From Prunus persica (taxonomy: Eukaryota > Streptophyta > Magnoliopsida > Rosales > Rosaceae): 64,000 nt of DNA. The translations under genes were made by a program, and so were the position numbers. The notes beneath the pieces were generated by a model. That model was given only the letters and a program-made list of their open reading frames with translations. It was not told the DNA's origin and made no database searches. Below, in pieces: positions 1 to 11,577 of this stretch (position 1 is the stretch's first letter; every line of letters begins with the position of its first letter). The stretch lies in NCBI RefSeq assembly GCF_000346465.2, contig NC_034010.1:18492334-18556333 (forward strand). The letters run 5' to 3'.

Positions 1-237
1 TTCCAAGTTTCATTAGAGAAGGTTTGTGCCACTGTTACATTTGCAAATACAAACACTGACATATTGTTTTCCATAAATCATCTGCTCAATAACTGCATTT
101 CCTGGTCATCTGTTACTATGATAAAATTTCAAGCCTCAATTAGAGAACCTCTCTCCAGCCATAATCATTGTTGTTGCTTTTCTAAACATCCCGGCGGATC
201 CAACATGTGTGTATGAACATGTGTATCAGGTTTTCAG

Positions 238-1743
238 GTTCAGGTAGTAACGCCAGAGAACTACACAAAATGTGACTCAGGGCTTATATATCGTGATTTT
301 GTAGTTGGTGAAGGTGATTTCCCACAGGCTGGTCAGCAGGTTTTTCTTTCATTTTCTTTTCCAAAATATATCACAGTTTGACATTTACGGTTGAAGCAAT
401 ATCAAAATTTGGGGAGAGGATTATGTCATGTCATCTGTAAGACATCTTTGAAAATTTTACTCGGAAAAAGAAAGTCCTTCCAACTTTTAACTTTGGTTTT
501 TTTTCCCCCTAAAAAATTGACATTAAATTTATGTGAATCACTGAAACTTTTGATAAAACTCTTCTCCAACCATGACCTACTCTGATTCTAGATACTTTGC
601 AGGTGATGTTCCACTATGTTGGCTACAATGAGTCAGGCCGTCGTATTGACAGCAGCTACACACAGGGTTCTCCTGCCAGAATCCGCATGGGCACTAATGC
701 ATTAGTCCCAGGTTAAAAGTGAAATCAATTCTAGAGTTCATAAAATTTTGTGTACTTTCTCCTTTGCCCTGGCCCCTCTACCTCACTCCCAAAAAGGAAG
801 TGAGAAGGGGGAGGAGGAAAGATAACTAGTAGTTGAAGTTGCTAAACTGGGAAGTACTACAGGATTTGAAGAAGGAATTCGTGACATGAAACCTGGGGGG
901 AAAAGAAGAATAATCATTCCACCAGAACTTGGACCCCCGGTCAGTTACTCATCTCTCTGATTCCCTTACTAAATTACTATAAAGACTATAAAATGTCGAA
1001 TTATACTAAATATGGTTGCTCTAAGAAAGACTCCGCAGTTATACAAAATGTTCTACTAGTACTCTGTGTACTTCTCTCAATTTTCTTCCTACGTAATTCA
1101 CCTCACCTAAGATATTTTTGGCATGGTTGAGGAGGCAAAACATTAGTAGACTTGCAATTGCAAGTTTCTGTTGTGATTGTGATCCTTTCCATTTGCTTTG
1201 ATTTGGAGGCATTCTTCTGTACAGTGACTAGTTATTAAGGTTCTAACAAATGCCTTGAATTCTTAATTATCTTATTTTTATTTGACCACCCTGATTTGAT
1301 ATATTGCAAAATCTGAGCCCATGAAGCCAACTTTCAGTCTATGGTTATTCAACCCTATGGCGTTGATCTGTTGTTTGACATCTCAGGACTTAAGAATTGG
1401 AAGATTCAAGTTTCAACAAAATGTCATTGTTTTTACATTGCTGGCAGCTTGGGTCCTGAGATGCAGAGCTATCATAACATAAGCATATTCTTTGATCAAG
1501 AAATTGGATTGTTGTGCTTTCTTTTTTCTTCTCTTTTTGGGAATCATGTGCGTTTGTATTAAACTTCCATATTGTTGGTGTCGAATTAACTTGATTGATA
1601 ACATGCGATCTGTTTTACAGGTAGGACCTTCTACATTTTTCAGCTCCAAACAGTTCGAAGTGTTTGATGTGGAACTGCTAAGCATTCAAAACTGCAGAAG
1701 GAGGACTGTCCTGGCTTTTTACTCTGATTTTGTATGCGAATAA
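238..1743 (+). CDS. FKBP20-2: FKBP-type peptidyl-prolyl isomerase, FKBP20-2-like, thylakoid lumen (5' part outside window)
   Basis: Four exons are visible: 238-339, 603-711, 863-939 and 1621-1743. They join in frame to about 136 residues ending in TAA; the first exons and transit peptide lie left of the window, and the start of exon 238 could be a few bases off. The product reads through an FKBP fold: a VMFHYVGY strand, then IDSSYTQG, then a VPGFEEGIRDMKPGGKRRIIIPPELG core, and a terminal FEVFDVELL strand. The tail carries two cysteines (NC..., VC near the end). A C-terminal cysteine pair is a known hallmark of plant FKBP20-2, a lumenal immunophilin needed for photosystem II supercomplex accumulation and linked to thioredoxin control. 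The isomerase assignment is secure; the FKBP20-2 subtype is inferred from the C-terminus. Confidence 0.85.
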
Positions 1744-1957
1744 ATGGTGAGGCAACATTTTGCCCATTTGGGCATCTGGACATATCTGCACTCTCTGAAA
1801 TGGCCAACACATGGTTATTTTGTGGAATGAATTTCGAATTCGGCTGCAGAGTAAGGGATGAGGCTCATGTGTAATTGGAAAAAGGAATATTGTGTAACTA
1901 AAATTCTTTAAGAATAGTTCATGTATTTCGCAATTGTTGACAAAGATTGTGTTCACA

Positions 1958-1963
1958 AATAAA
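1958..1963 (+). promoter_or_regulatory. Putative polyadenylation signal of the FKBP20-2-like gene
   Basis: A canonical AATAAA lies 215 bp after the stop codon, in AT-rich sequence, a typical position for a plant near-upstream element. No transcript evidence is available. Confidence 0.4.
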
Positions 1964-1969
1964 AATTGA

Positions 1970-3235
1970 GTTGCGTGCATGTAAATTTATTGAATATTAT
2001 TGTAGTCCACAAATCACCTATCTATTGTAGGGTTTCATTACAAAAACCAATTGGTAAAGGGATTTTAAGAGTGGTGCTATTGTTGTCACCCATCGATCCT
2101 ATTTGCCATGGTAGCTTATTTATTTATTTATTTTGAGGTTCTTTTGTTCTTTAAGGCTTGGGATTATGGTTGGGAATAAGGGGAAGATAAAGGGGAATAG
2201 CAGGAACAGTTTGGAAACAAGACAGGGAAATAAGACTGGAGCTCTGTCCAACTTCAATTGCATTGCAAAAGATACAGAAGAAAATGCCTCAGTGCCGGCT
2301 AGAAGCTATGCTGTGTAGGTCAACAAGAGAAAACCAGAATTGAAACCTTTGAAAGAAACTTTTGATTCCAGTAATAATTTTTCATTTTGATATTAAGACT
2401 TTTACGCAAGTAAATTGTCAAACCTGGCGGTACCCTATAAAACCCGTTTTATAGAAACTAACAATTTCATTGTGGTCTTAGATTCTGAGGTTAACATGGT
2501 GGACTCTGGTATGCTAAAATATTTCCCTAAGGCTATACAGAAGTCGCAGGATACTTCAAACTTCTAAGGCTACGATCACACTAAGCTTGAGTAGGCTTTA
2601 GACTTTCAGTCGAGGTCCCTTCCGTTGTTGCTGCAGTAGCTTTAGACCTGGAAGATCAAGGATGATTACCACAAGCCAACACAACATAGAAAAGTGGAAT
2701 GAAAATTGGCTCTAGAGGAGAGGGTCAAGATTGAGAATTTTATTCAATATGGACCACAAATACAATGTTTAGAACTCAGATGTTCCAGATAGCATTTCAA
2801 AAGGACTTCCAATTGCTTTTGAAAGCAGAATTTGCACACCAAATACCTTGCAGTTGCAGCATTAGTGATGGCTTGCAGCATTAGTGATGAAGCTTCACGA
2901 TTAGTCTATCAAAAATGTAGATTCAAATCCATCCAGAGTACTAAATATCATTGACCAAATATTTGTTTCATATAACTCATAAATACAGAAGTACCTTCAA
3001 CACCAGACTCAAGCAGATAATTATAATGAGTATTAACAATCTATAATGTATATTTATTTATATACATCTCTCAATGAATATAATGAGTGGTATTCTTTCC
3101 AACAAAGTTATTTGGAAAAATTAACGGACTATGAATTAATGATACATCTTACTACAACCTACCATGGAACAAGTACATACAACTAACACTGTAACAGGTG
3201 CCAAACCAAAATGCACGGCCCATTTACTAAAGAAA
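1970..3235. other. Intergenic region between convergent FKBP20-2-like and CAT9-like genes
   Basis: No gene is recognised here. A short open frame at 2133-2318 has no familiar motif. Near 2853-2890 a 15-bp stretch containing gcagcattagtgatg is tandemly duplicated. The right end should hold the 3' UTR of the CAT9-like gene. Confidence 0.5.
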
Positions 3236-3239
3236 TTAT

Positions 3240-6200
3240 TTACCGTTCTTCTCCTGACGCTCGGTGATAAATAATAGTCTCCTCTGAACTCGGATCCACG
3301 TGATATTGCCCATAAAATGCATAAATACCAACTGTAATAATGCAAAGGATGACAAATCTCACCCATGCTTCATGGTGTATCTGCAAAAGAATAAATTACT
3401 TATCACTCATCCGCTTTGTTATTTGAACTCTTTGATTTAGTTCCTTTCATTACCACTTTTCTGGCGAACTAAAAGAGTACCTGGGCGAAGAGAAACATGT
3501 TGAAGAAGATGCATGCGGCTGGGACAATAGGAACACCAGGACAAGAAAACCCTGGCAGATCGGCATAAACCTGAGAAAAAAATAAAGATGAAAAGGGGGA
3601 TACAAAGAGATATGGTCATGCAGCCTATCCGTGATTCAATTTAAAACCATATTGCATAAGGTTGGGCACACACTTTTAACTCTTGAAGACTAGGTAGTCA
3701 CTAAAAATTTCAGGTTTTGATTTACCAACAAGTATTATGAATCCTGCAACCAATTAAATAACAGCACACAATGGTCACTTACTTGGCGGAAACAAAGAGC
3801 ACCCATAGCAAGTATTGCCACAACTACAGCTACCACCAGAAAAACAATTGAAACACTGAATCTGTAGCAGAGTCCAGCACTAAAACCACCACATGCAACT
3901 ATTAAGAGGCAGATGACACCTTCCCGCCAGGTAGAAGAAGACACTTGACTTGATGCCTTATCTTTCAAACGAAGAGCAACAACACATGCAGCAACGACAG
4001 AGTAGCCTGTCTGAAACAAGCCAAAATACAAGGTGAGGTGTATACACCCGAAAGTATTAGCAACAAAGAAATGCCTGATAATACCAATCTTAATACAAAC
4101 CCCAAAAGCCATGCAACTATTTCCTACAGTTCTACAGCTATCCATCACATCATGCCGTGCACTGTGCCACTGCCATCTTCAATAGATCTTAAGCTAGATA
4201 ATGATGTCATTGGCAAATGATAAATTTTATAGTAGTTTCAAAATATATGAAACAGCCTCAACCCATATTTTAAAGCGCATTCATTTAACATCCTCTATAT
4301 GCTACAAACAAATTTGGACAGTGACTTACCAATGACCCAACTGAAAGAATGTGCGAGAGAATATGCACATTGAACAAGCCTGCCAAGGCGGCAGCAACAA
4401 TACCAACCCAGACCTGAGAATGAATGGGAGTGTGGCATCTTGGGTGTACTCTAGCAAACACTGAAGGTAGTAAACCATCTCTTCCAAGCCCAAGATATAA
4501 TCGAGACTGTTCATGAGAAACAATCCATCATTTAAATTGGCACATGCTACATGATGAGAGGTCACTTCAACTAAGTGAGGGGTAAAATGGCTCACCTGAA
4601 CATACAGACCAACTAGAAGGGTAGTCGTAAGTCCAGCAACAGCACCTACACTGATTAAGATTGAAACAAATTTCAATCCCTTGGATGTAAAAGCATTAGC
4701 CAATGGAGCATCTTCCCCAAGTAAATAGTAAGGTAGCATTCCAGTGATCACCAAACAGACACCAATATACAATGCAATACATATTAGAAGGCTGCCGATG
4801 ATTCCTATTGGCAAGTCCCGCTGAAATATAAACGTTGAAAAAAAAATGATGAGAAATTCTTATAGAATAAGATGGCGTGGAAGATCTTTTCTACACATAT
4901 AAACAGAATACTCATCAGATTAACTAAAGTAGTTGGCTACAAAAGAAGTTTAATCACTCCAAACGTGGCATACCTGCGGCCTCTTTGATTCTTCAGCTGA
5001 ATTAGCAACTGCATCAAATCCAACATATGCAAAAAATACAACTGTTGCTCCAGTCAATATTGGTTTGAAACCATCTGGGGCAAAAGGGGTCCAATTTGAA
5101 GTATCAACCTCAAAAGCACCAGCAAAGATGACAATAATAACAATGATAACCTGCAGGAAAATTGGCATAATATAAATACACCTGCTTGAATCGCAAACAC
5201 TTTTAGTGCAATGCTTCACTTAAAGAAAATACATGGAAAGAGCACCTTTGTTGCAGTCATAAATGAGTTTACGGCAGCGGATTCTCCTACACCCCGACAA
5301 AGGATTACAGTAAGAAGCACAAGGAGAACAGGAGCTAATACATTGATCGATATAGCTCCTCCGAGGAACTTTTGGCCACCGTGTCCAATCCAGTCTGGAA
5401 TGTTTTCCTTAAAAATTGGGAATAGTTCTAGAATTGTAACTACATAGCTTGCTAAGCTCCGGGCTATGCTAGCGGCTCCAATATGATAGTCGAGCATAAG
5501 TTGTGCAAAAACAAGAAAAGCAGTGAGCTCATTGAAAGCCGTGTATGTGTAAAGGTATGCTCCACCAACAACGGCAGGAAAGCGACAAGCTAGCTCAGCG
5601 TAACAGAGTGCATTTAACACACAAGAAACTCCAGCAAGAATGAAACTAATAGTCACTCCTGCATCATTATAACAAACTTCATATTAATCCACTCAAAGAG
5701 AACCCAACATAAACAAAATTGGCTCTGCTAAGATCCTTATGCATTACTAATTTTTAAAAACACTAATTATAAATTTCCAAATCTCCAAAAAGCTGATGCT
5801 AACAGCAGATGGCACCCAAAAAAAAAAAAAAAAAAATTTATAAATTCCAACACAATCTCTAAGATGGAAAAAAAAAAAAAAAAAACTAAAAACTCAATTT
5901 GAAATATGTACTTAGGTATGCTTCAAGAAATGACAATTCATTTGCAGATTATGGTTTATCTAGTAAAGATGATAAATTGGGATTTGAAAAACTGCCCATT
6001 AATCCATTTCATACTGCAATTAACAAATACTCCAGCTTTTCTTCAGCTGAACTATTAGTCAATAAAATATTAAGCATACAGATTAAAATTGAAGAGTTCA
6101 GACTTCAGATCATTATTACCAGGGCCAGCGTCGTGGGCGACGGTGCCGGTGACGACGAATATGCCGGCGCCTATAGAAGCGCCGACGCCGAGGAGTATGA

Positions 6201-6378
6201 GGTCAAACATGCCGAGACGACGGACGAGGCCGTCGCCGGAGTTCGTGCGGACGGCAACTTCCAATGGAGAGCCCAAGGGTTTGGTCCTTAAAGCCGACGA
6301 CCAGAAATGCGACCAGCATGACGACGATGCCGACGACGTAGTTTGATTCTGGGTCGTCCGCCTCTGACCACCTCCCAT
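3240..6378 (-). CDS. CAT9: Cationic amino acid transporter 9-like (APC superfamily), complete
   Basis: Eight exons on - join in frame: 6378-6120, 5658-5246, 5150-4974, 4820-4596, 4506-4330, 4010-3783, 3570-3481 and 3380-3240. They give 569 residues, the length I recall for Arabidopsis CAT9. All junctions are GT/AG. The start is the ATG at 6376-6378, opening a Ser/Thr/Gln-rich cytosolic tail. The first membrane segment carries LLGVGASIGAGIFVVTG, the glycine-rich substrate motif of APC transporters. Later come VVFFAYVGFDAVANSAEE, then RDLPIGIIGSLL, then YLGLGRDGLLP, with about 14 hydrophobic segments in all. The protein should import amino acids across an endomembrane or the tonoplast; plant CATs act by proton-coupled transport. 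The first intron (6119-5659) contains A/T homopolymer runs. Nothing looks broken. Confidence 0.9.
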
Positions 6379-7157
6379 CGTTTCTTTCTGGTTTCTAATT
6401 TTGTTTGCGAGCAGTGGACGAAGATGTCTGTCTGGTATTTATGTTAAGAAGTGTGGGGCCCACGCAGTGAAATGTGTAATAAACTGAGAGTAAATGTACG
6501 GATCTTTTAGATACTGAAAACCAGTGATTGAATGTGGACTGTTACTGTACACCCATTCATATTCACACACGTTTCTTTTTCTTTTTTCTCTTATTTATTT
6601 ATTTATTTATTATTATTATTATTATTTTTTCTAAAAAATTTCTTGTGGTAAATTGAGCACATGCTTTTTTGCAGAAAAATTTGCATGGTATTAATACCTA
6701 CCCTATATTTTGACCAAAACCAGAAAGAAACCCCTATATCAAGATATGTACATTTAATCTTTTTTGGGATTGTGTAGCAATTGAAGTAAATTTATACAGC
6801 ACATAGACTTGACATACCAAGATCAATAGCCCCTTGGAATGTCTACTAACCTCCCTTTATAGGCACACCTAATAGGTTCAAGTGGATCAAGTTGGGATAG
6901 TGGCTCTTCTGGTATTGTTCTAGCTTCAGTCTATTGACAAGTGTGGAATAGGTTTTACATTAATTAACGACTGTCAATTACTTAGGTAATGTGAAAGGAC
7001 TCGTACTAAGAGAATATGTCTCTTTTTTATTTGAATTTGTCTATTTATTGCTTACCAAAGAAGAAAAGATAAAGTGATGACACTACAAATCGTGGGATGT
7101 TTAAAAAGACGAGATTTTTCTTAAAACATCACCAATCATGCTCTCTAGTTTTAAAAT
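6379..7157. other. Upstream region of CAT9-like gene and intergenic DNA
   Basis: The first 100 bp should hold the CAT9 5' UTR and promoter. A TTTA/TTA microsatellite runs from 6591 to 6626. No gene is seen. A short phrase at about 6642 (cttgtggtaaattgagcac) recurs nearly unchanged at 12057, suggesting shared repeat origin. Confidence 0.5.
6591..6626. repeat. TTTA/TTA microsatellite
   Basis: Consecutive TTTA units change to TTA units within about 36 bp. It is simple sequence with no coding potential. Confidence 0.85.
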
Positions 7158-7281
7158 GAGCATTTTTTGCTCATCGCTTTAACCTAAGGTGTACACTTAC
7201 CACCACTTTAATACTTGACACGTGTTCATGGGCATAACCACAGTTACATAAATACAAAGTAAATAGTTAACTATGATTATG
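7158..7281. mobile_element. Left half of a foldback MITE
   Basis: This piece matches the left half of the complete MITE at 15336-15542: a gcattttttgctca-type end, then CTTTAACC, then ACTTGACACGTGT, then a centre with AACTATGATTATG. It stops at the centre. The matching right half appears 4.2 kb away at 11511-11577, with TTATG at both break edges. Confidence 0.6.
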
Positions 7282-7912
7282 CAAAAGAAAAATTAGTGTT
7301 TACCCACAAAAAACTTTAGTAATTAGCATTTGATACATTACTTATTTTTGTTTTGGATAAAGTGGATGAGTTTTAAATTTTATTTTGTCAAAGACCAGTT
7401 AGTAAGCCCATGTGCTAAAAGCATGATTAATATAAGAGTTACATTTACATTTTCGCCATTTTCAAATATTTTGTTTCCATCGTGATATTAAAGTTAGCAA
7501 TCGACAAGGACTAGACGAGTATCGGCATCACGACCGTAGCGATCTACCTAGCGTCAGACCTTCAGGTGGCGATCTTCAAAGCGACATCGCACAGCGAGCG
7601 AGACGCGTATAGGAGATCATCATCGTCACGAGCCGAGTATCGGTGCTTGGTTCAAAGGAGGTTTTCGTATTAAATTTGGGCTCCTTTTGGACTCTTCTCG
7701 ATTGCAGTCCTGGTTTTGTTAGTTGTTCACCATAATCAGCATAAAGATCAGGTCGAACAGTTTGTACTAGTATGATTGCTTAGCTCCCCTGTGCTGCTGT
7801 TATGTGTTAATTGATTTACTTTGTCCTTGAATTGGTGACCTGTGTGTTTCTTCAACATTTTAATTTGATATTGGTTGATAGGAATTTGATGTGCTTCCTA
7901 ACCTAAAGGATT

Positions 7913-8498
7913 GCAAATTCTTATGAGTCCTACATTGGAAATTTGATTAAATAAAATACAAAATATAATGAATGGTTTTACTACTAATAATACTGAGACC
8001 TTTTATGATAAAACCCCACACCTATTGGACTTTGTAGGTGGTTAAGTTAGAGACAATATCGGTGTTGTTAGTAGTGGGTCGTTGACCCATCTCTCTGAAT
8101 TTAACATGGTATCAGAGCCTAGTTGGTTGACTGGCCCCGATTAAACCCAAATCAAACAAACCCAACTCAAACAAAAAAAACCCCAAATTGAATCAAAATT
8201 AAACAACCCCAAATTTAAAAATTTTAAAAAAAAGAAAAACAGTGACTGATGTGGAATTGATTGCACGTGTGGCTCACTAAAAAGTGGTCCCACGTGAGGA
8301 GGAGTGTTGAAGAATACACGAGTTCCACATCGAAAGCTTAACAAAATAGAAAGTCCTATATAATAAATTGTTCCACACCTAATAACATCGAGGCCTTTTG
8401 TATAAAACTCCACACCTGCTAAACATGTGGTTAAGTTAAAGACAATATCAATGTTGCTAGTGGTGGGCCAAGGGCCTGTCCCTCTGAAATCCTAAAAT
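7913..8498 (+). mobile_element. TRIM-type LTR retrotransposon, + orientation
   Basis: Two diverged direct repeats of about 194 bp (about 7913-8106 and 8305-8498) flank a 198-bp internal part. The first repeat ends in ACA and is followed at once by TGGTATCAGAGC (8107-8118), the initiator-Met tRNA primer site of plant LTR elements. A purine tract (gaggaggag) precedes the second repeat, which opens with TGTTGAAG. No coding capacity is present, as expected for TRIMs. A second primer-site-like sequence (8499-8510) follows the 3' repeat, which suggests a former tandem array. The left edge is approximate. Confidence 0.65.
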
Positions 8499-8653
8499 GA
8501 TATCAGAGCGGGTTGATTGATTGGGCCTGAATTGGGCATCTACCCTTACCCAATATGTGGTGTTCACATGTTGGGCTTGAATGTTTATCCATACCCTTTA
8601 TCCAATACGTGGATCTCACGTGTTGGGTTTGAATGACTGGCTCTGATACCACA

Positions 8654-9018
8654 TGAAGGAAGTTGAGATTCCACCCCAAAACCAATTGGCAATGCGGAGA
8701 GTAGCTCAACTCCTTATAAGCCCTTGCTAGATTTCTCAACTTTCCAACATGAGACTTTTTACCTTTACATTCTCACACGCCCCCGCACGTGTGGCAAATT
8801 TTCAAGCCTAACACGTGGACAACACATATTGGGTGATGTGGAACACGTTTGGCCATTGGGCTTTCACACGTGGGCTAACCATGCTCTGATACCATGAAGG
8901 AAGTTGAGGTTCCATCTGAAAACTAATTGGCAATGGGGGGAGTAGCTCAACTCCTTATAAGCCCTTGCTATGTTTCTCAACTTTCCAACGTGGGACTTTT
9001 TACCTTCACATTCTCACA
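8654..9018 (-). mobile_element. TRIM-type LTR retrotransposon, - orientation
   Basis: Two direct repeats of 124 bp (8654-8777 and 8895-9018) match closely. Read on -, the LTR starts TGTGAGAATG and ends CTTCCTTCA. TGGTATCAGAGC (complement of 8883-8894) directly follows the 5' LTR, and a G-rich tract (complement of about 8778-8787) precedes the 3' LTR. The 117-bp internal part is non-coding. Another complementary primer site at 8640-8651 lies just beyond the 3' LTR, so the element once belonged to a tandem or recombined array. No matching target duplication was found. Confidence 0.75.
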
Positions 9019-9124
9019 GATTCTTGGTCTTACACAGCAAAATTGGAGTTGACCTCTAGTATGTTGTTGCTTGCAACTTTGACTACTACCTCACAAACAC
9101 AAACTGGGTTTTTTGCTGCTGCAG

Positions 9125-9575
9125 ATGATCTTTCCATGGATGTTTGATGAGATTCATGCCTTAAGGAAATTCAAAGGTGCTGCTCATATATTGGCTGAGA
9201 AAAAGGACTAGCCTTCACTATATGACATCACTGCACTAAATAATAACAAGGTGTGTTGCCTTTATATGAAGTTAATCGTCTTGAATATCAACTGGCCATA
9301 AGATTTGCACAAGGAGATCTACACCTTGTAGCAGCCTATGATGTTTTCCATTTTGACCTTACACATAATGTGAATTATCAGCAGTTTCGTCCGTTAATGT
9401 ATGAATTTGCTTCTGTCAACATTGACAGGTACCTGTTGCAGCTGCTGTTTACTATGAAGACATGTTTATAAACTTCAAGCTGGTCATGAAAACAACATCT
9501 TAGATAGCCGGGATTCGGTTGTGGATAACTAACGAATTCATGCATTCTGGTCTGCGCACTGCAGGGAGCCAAGTG
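9125..9575 (+). pseudogene. Fragment of a prolyl-aminopeptidase-like alpha/beta hydrolase gene
   Basis: Two exon-like pieces, 9125-9250 and 9429-9575, sit either side of a GT...AG intron. The first reads IFPWMFDEIHALRKFKG and on to ALNNNK; the second reads VPVAAAVYYEDMF and then GIRLWITNEFMHSGLR. This is the C-terminal region of plant proline-iminopeptidase-like hydrolases (resembling At3g61540), which remove N-terminal residues from peptides. Each exon holds an in-frame TAG (9209-9211 and 9501-9503), and the frame is lost after about 9555. The retained intron argues for DNA duplication rather than retroposition. No upstream exons are seen next to it; the - strand TRIM ends only 106 bp to the left. 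Confidence 0.7.
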
Positions 9576-10364
9576 ATGTGGTCTGGTTTTTATGTTATGC
9601 GATTGAATTACTTGGAAATGGGCATTTCTACATTTTTTTTCTGTTTAATTTCGGTGGTGTTGTTTTGAGATTTGAACTGTAGCTACTTTGTTGTGTTTTG
9701 AGTTCGTTTATGAATGTATTAGAGTGGTAGCTTCGCTTCATCTGAAAACCTGGTGGCATTATCACTTACCACACATGTACTGCCCTCCTTCACGTCTATA
9801 AATACCTCTGAATATTACTTTCAAGTTCTTATTGAAAGTTTTTTTTTTTTTTTTTTTTAACTTTGAAATTGCTATGGGTTGGTAACACATACAACTTTGC
9901 TCATACCAGGAAGTCTATAGTTTTACCTCTTGTGTTCAATTTTTCCATCCCTAGTTTTAATTGATATTAACCTGTAATAAAACTAATTGCTAGACAGCAC
10001 TACAGAATATCAACAGTGAGTAATCAGGCTATTTTACAATTTTTATTGTTAAGCTTGGTTCCTTACTTATATCGAATTGCAATATATTTTGTCGCACTGT
10101 CAAGTAGTACTTCTCCCATGCGTTTTTATGGTGAAAAAAAAAATGAGGTTCTTATCATGACCTATAATTATCTGATTCTAGGTGTAAGTTTAGTCACATT
10201 AATATACTTTTTGCAATCATGTCCTATTCCTTATCATGACCTACAATTATCTTATGTTAGGCAATGATCAAATTTAGCTGCAACTTCTTATTATAAAGCT
10301 CACTTACTATGCATTTGTCTTGATTTGAAAATGGTATTGCAAAAATACATTGTACATAGTTTTG
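9576..10364. other. Intergenic DNA, no recognised feature
   Basis: AT-rich sequence with a poly(T) run at 9840-9858. Short open frames here (for example 10016-10267) lack recognisable motifs and look like chance. Confidence 0.5.
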
Positions 10365-10694
10365 GAAACTGCATTGCAGTTTTCATTTAATTTCAATTGA
10401 ATTTTTGCTCTTTTCTTGGCCTTCAACCTCACCAATCTAAAGAGTATAGGCTACCCAGCTGAGGAATTGGGTGGGCAAGAGAAGAGTAGAACTACCCAAG
10501 ACCAAGGGAACTCAAAATTGGACTTTCGGAAATTGCATTGCAATTTTCATTTAATTACAATTGGATTTTTTCTCTTTCCTTGGCCTTCACTCTCACTAAT
10601 TTGAAGAGTAGAGGTTACCCAGATGAGGAATTGGGTGGGCAAGAGAAAAGTAGAACTACCTAAGAGAAAGGGAACTCAAAATTGGACTTTTGAA
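10365..10694. repeat. Direct tandem duplication, two units of about 164 bp
   Basis: The block starting near 10365 recurs near 10529. Both copies contain gaggaattgggtgggcaag and end with ctcaaaattggactttt-like text. Divergence is roughly one base in eight by eye. No coding potential is evident. Confidence 0.8.
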
Positions 10695-10800
10695 AATTGC
10701 ATTGCCAGAAACAGAGTATTTTACCAACGTGTCTTGAATAAATAAAAAAATTGTTTTGTTTTGTTTAACTCTAGAGCTGAGCATTTTGCCCAAACTCAAC

Positions 10801-10900
10801 ATTGCAAGTTCCATTTTTGTATTGCAGTTTCTGTTTATGCATTGCAGTTTCCGCTTCTACATTGCAGTTTTCGTTTTTGCATCGCAGTTTCAATTTTAGT
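10801..10900. repeat. 20-bp minisatellite, five units
   Basis: Units begin at 10801, 10821, 10841, 10861 and 10881, each opening with attgca or atcgca and continuing as a pyrimidine-rich stretch. The period is exactly 20. The two overlapping open frames across it are by-products of the repeat. Confidence 0.85.
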
Positions 10901-11142
10901 ACTTTCATCTTGGTTCCTCCATTTTGCTTCTATAAAATTAATTTTTATTTTTGTAGCTGTTTTCGTTTTCATTTTTATTTTTTTTATAACATAATTGATA
11001 TATACATTGTATTTTTGTTGCAGTTTCTGTTTTTATTTGCAGTTCTCGTGTGAATATGTGTTGAAATGATTTTTTTATTTTTAAAAAACTGTTGATTGTT
11101 TATATAAATATTGTATAACTGAATAAATATTAAAAAATCAAG

Positions 11143-11232
11143 ACTGGTGTAGTGGTTTGTGAGTGAGCCTTTCTCCTTTGAGGGTCAAGGTTCGATTCCC
11201 TTCAATGACACAAATTTTTTTTTTTTTAAAGG
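11143..11232 (+). mobile_element. tRNA-derived SINE-like fragment
   Basis: A TGGTGTAGTGG stretch resembling a pol III A box lies about 40 bp before GGTTCGATTCC (11189-11199), a perfect B-box match. A T-run follows at about 11214-11228, which could act as a pol III stop or be a retroposon tail. It does not fold as an intact tRNA by eye. The family is unknown. Confidence 0.45.
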
Positions 11233-11510
11233 TGAATAAATGGTAACGAAGTTGGTCTCCTGTAGACGACGGCGGCTGGCTGGCCTGATGGTGGCAGTGG
11301 CGGGTGACCGGATATGGACATTTGACATAGTATGCTTGCCTTAGAAGGAGTGGCATTGTGTGTAATTTTGATATTTTTTAATGATATTTTTGTAAAATTA
11401 GGTATTACATTTTGGTCTTTGGCCTGATGCTAATTAGATGAAACTGTATTCCTATCTTTCAAATTAATAAACTATATTGTGTTTTAAAACTAAAGCTCCC
11501 TTATGCCAAT

Positions 11511-11577
11511 GGACCCGTGTCAAAAATTGAGAATGGTGGTGATGATACACCTTAGGTTAAAGTGGTGTGCAAAATTA
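11511..11577. mobile_element. Right half of a foldback MITE
   Basis: It corresponds to the right half of the MITE at 15336-15542 (GTGTCAA, then GAGAATG, then a ggttaaagtgg-type end). It complements the left half at 7158-7281. Confidence 0.6.

Noticed and set aside
4038..4220. Frames on + across the CAT9 and thioesterase loci
   Set aside because: They are shadows of - strand exons or lie in introns without motifs.
9253..9471. Open frame of 72 codons between the two hydrolase exons
   Set aside because: It lies in the intron of the relic, and splice borders on both sides fit the family better.
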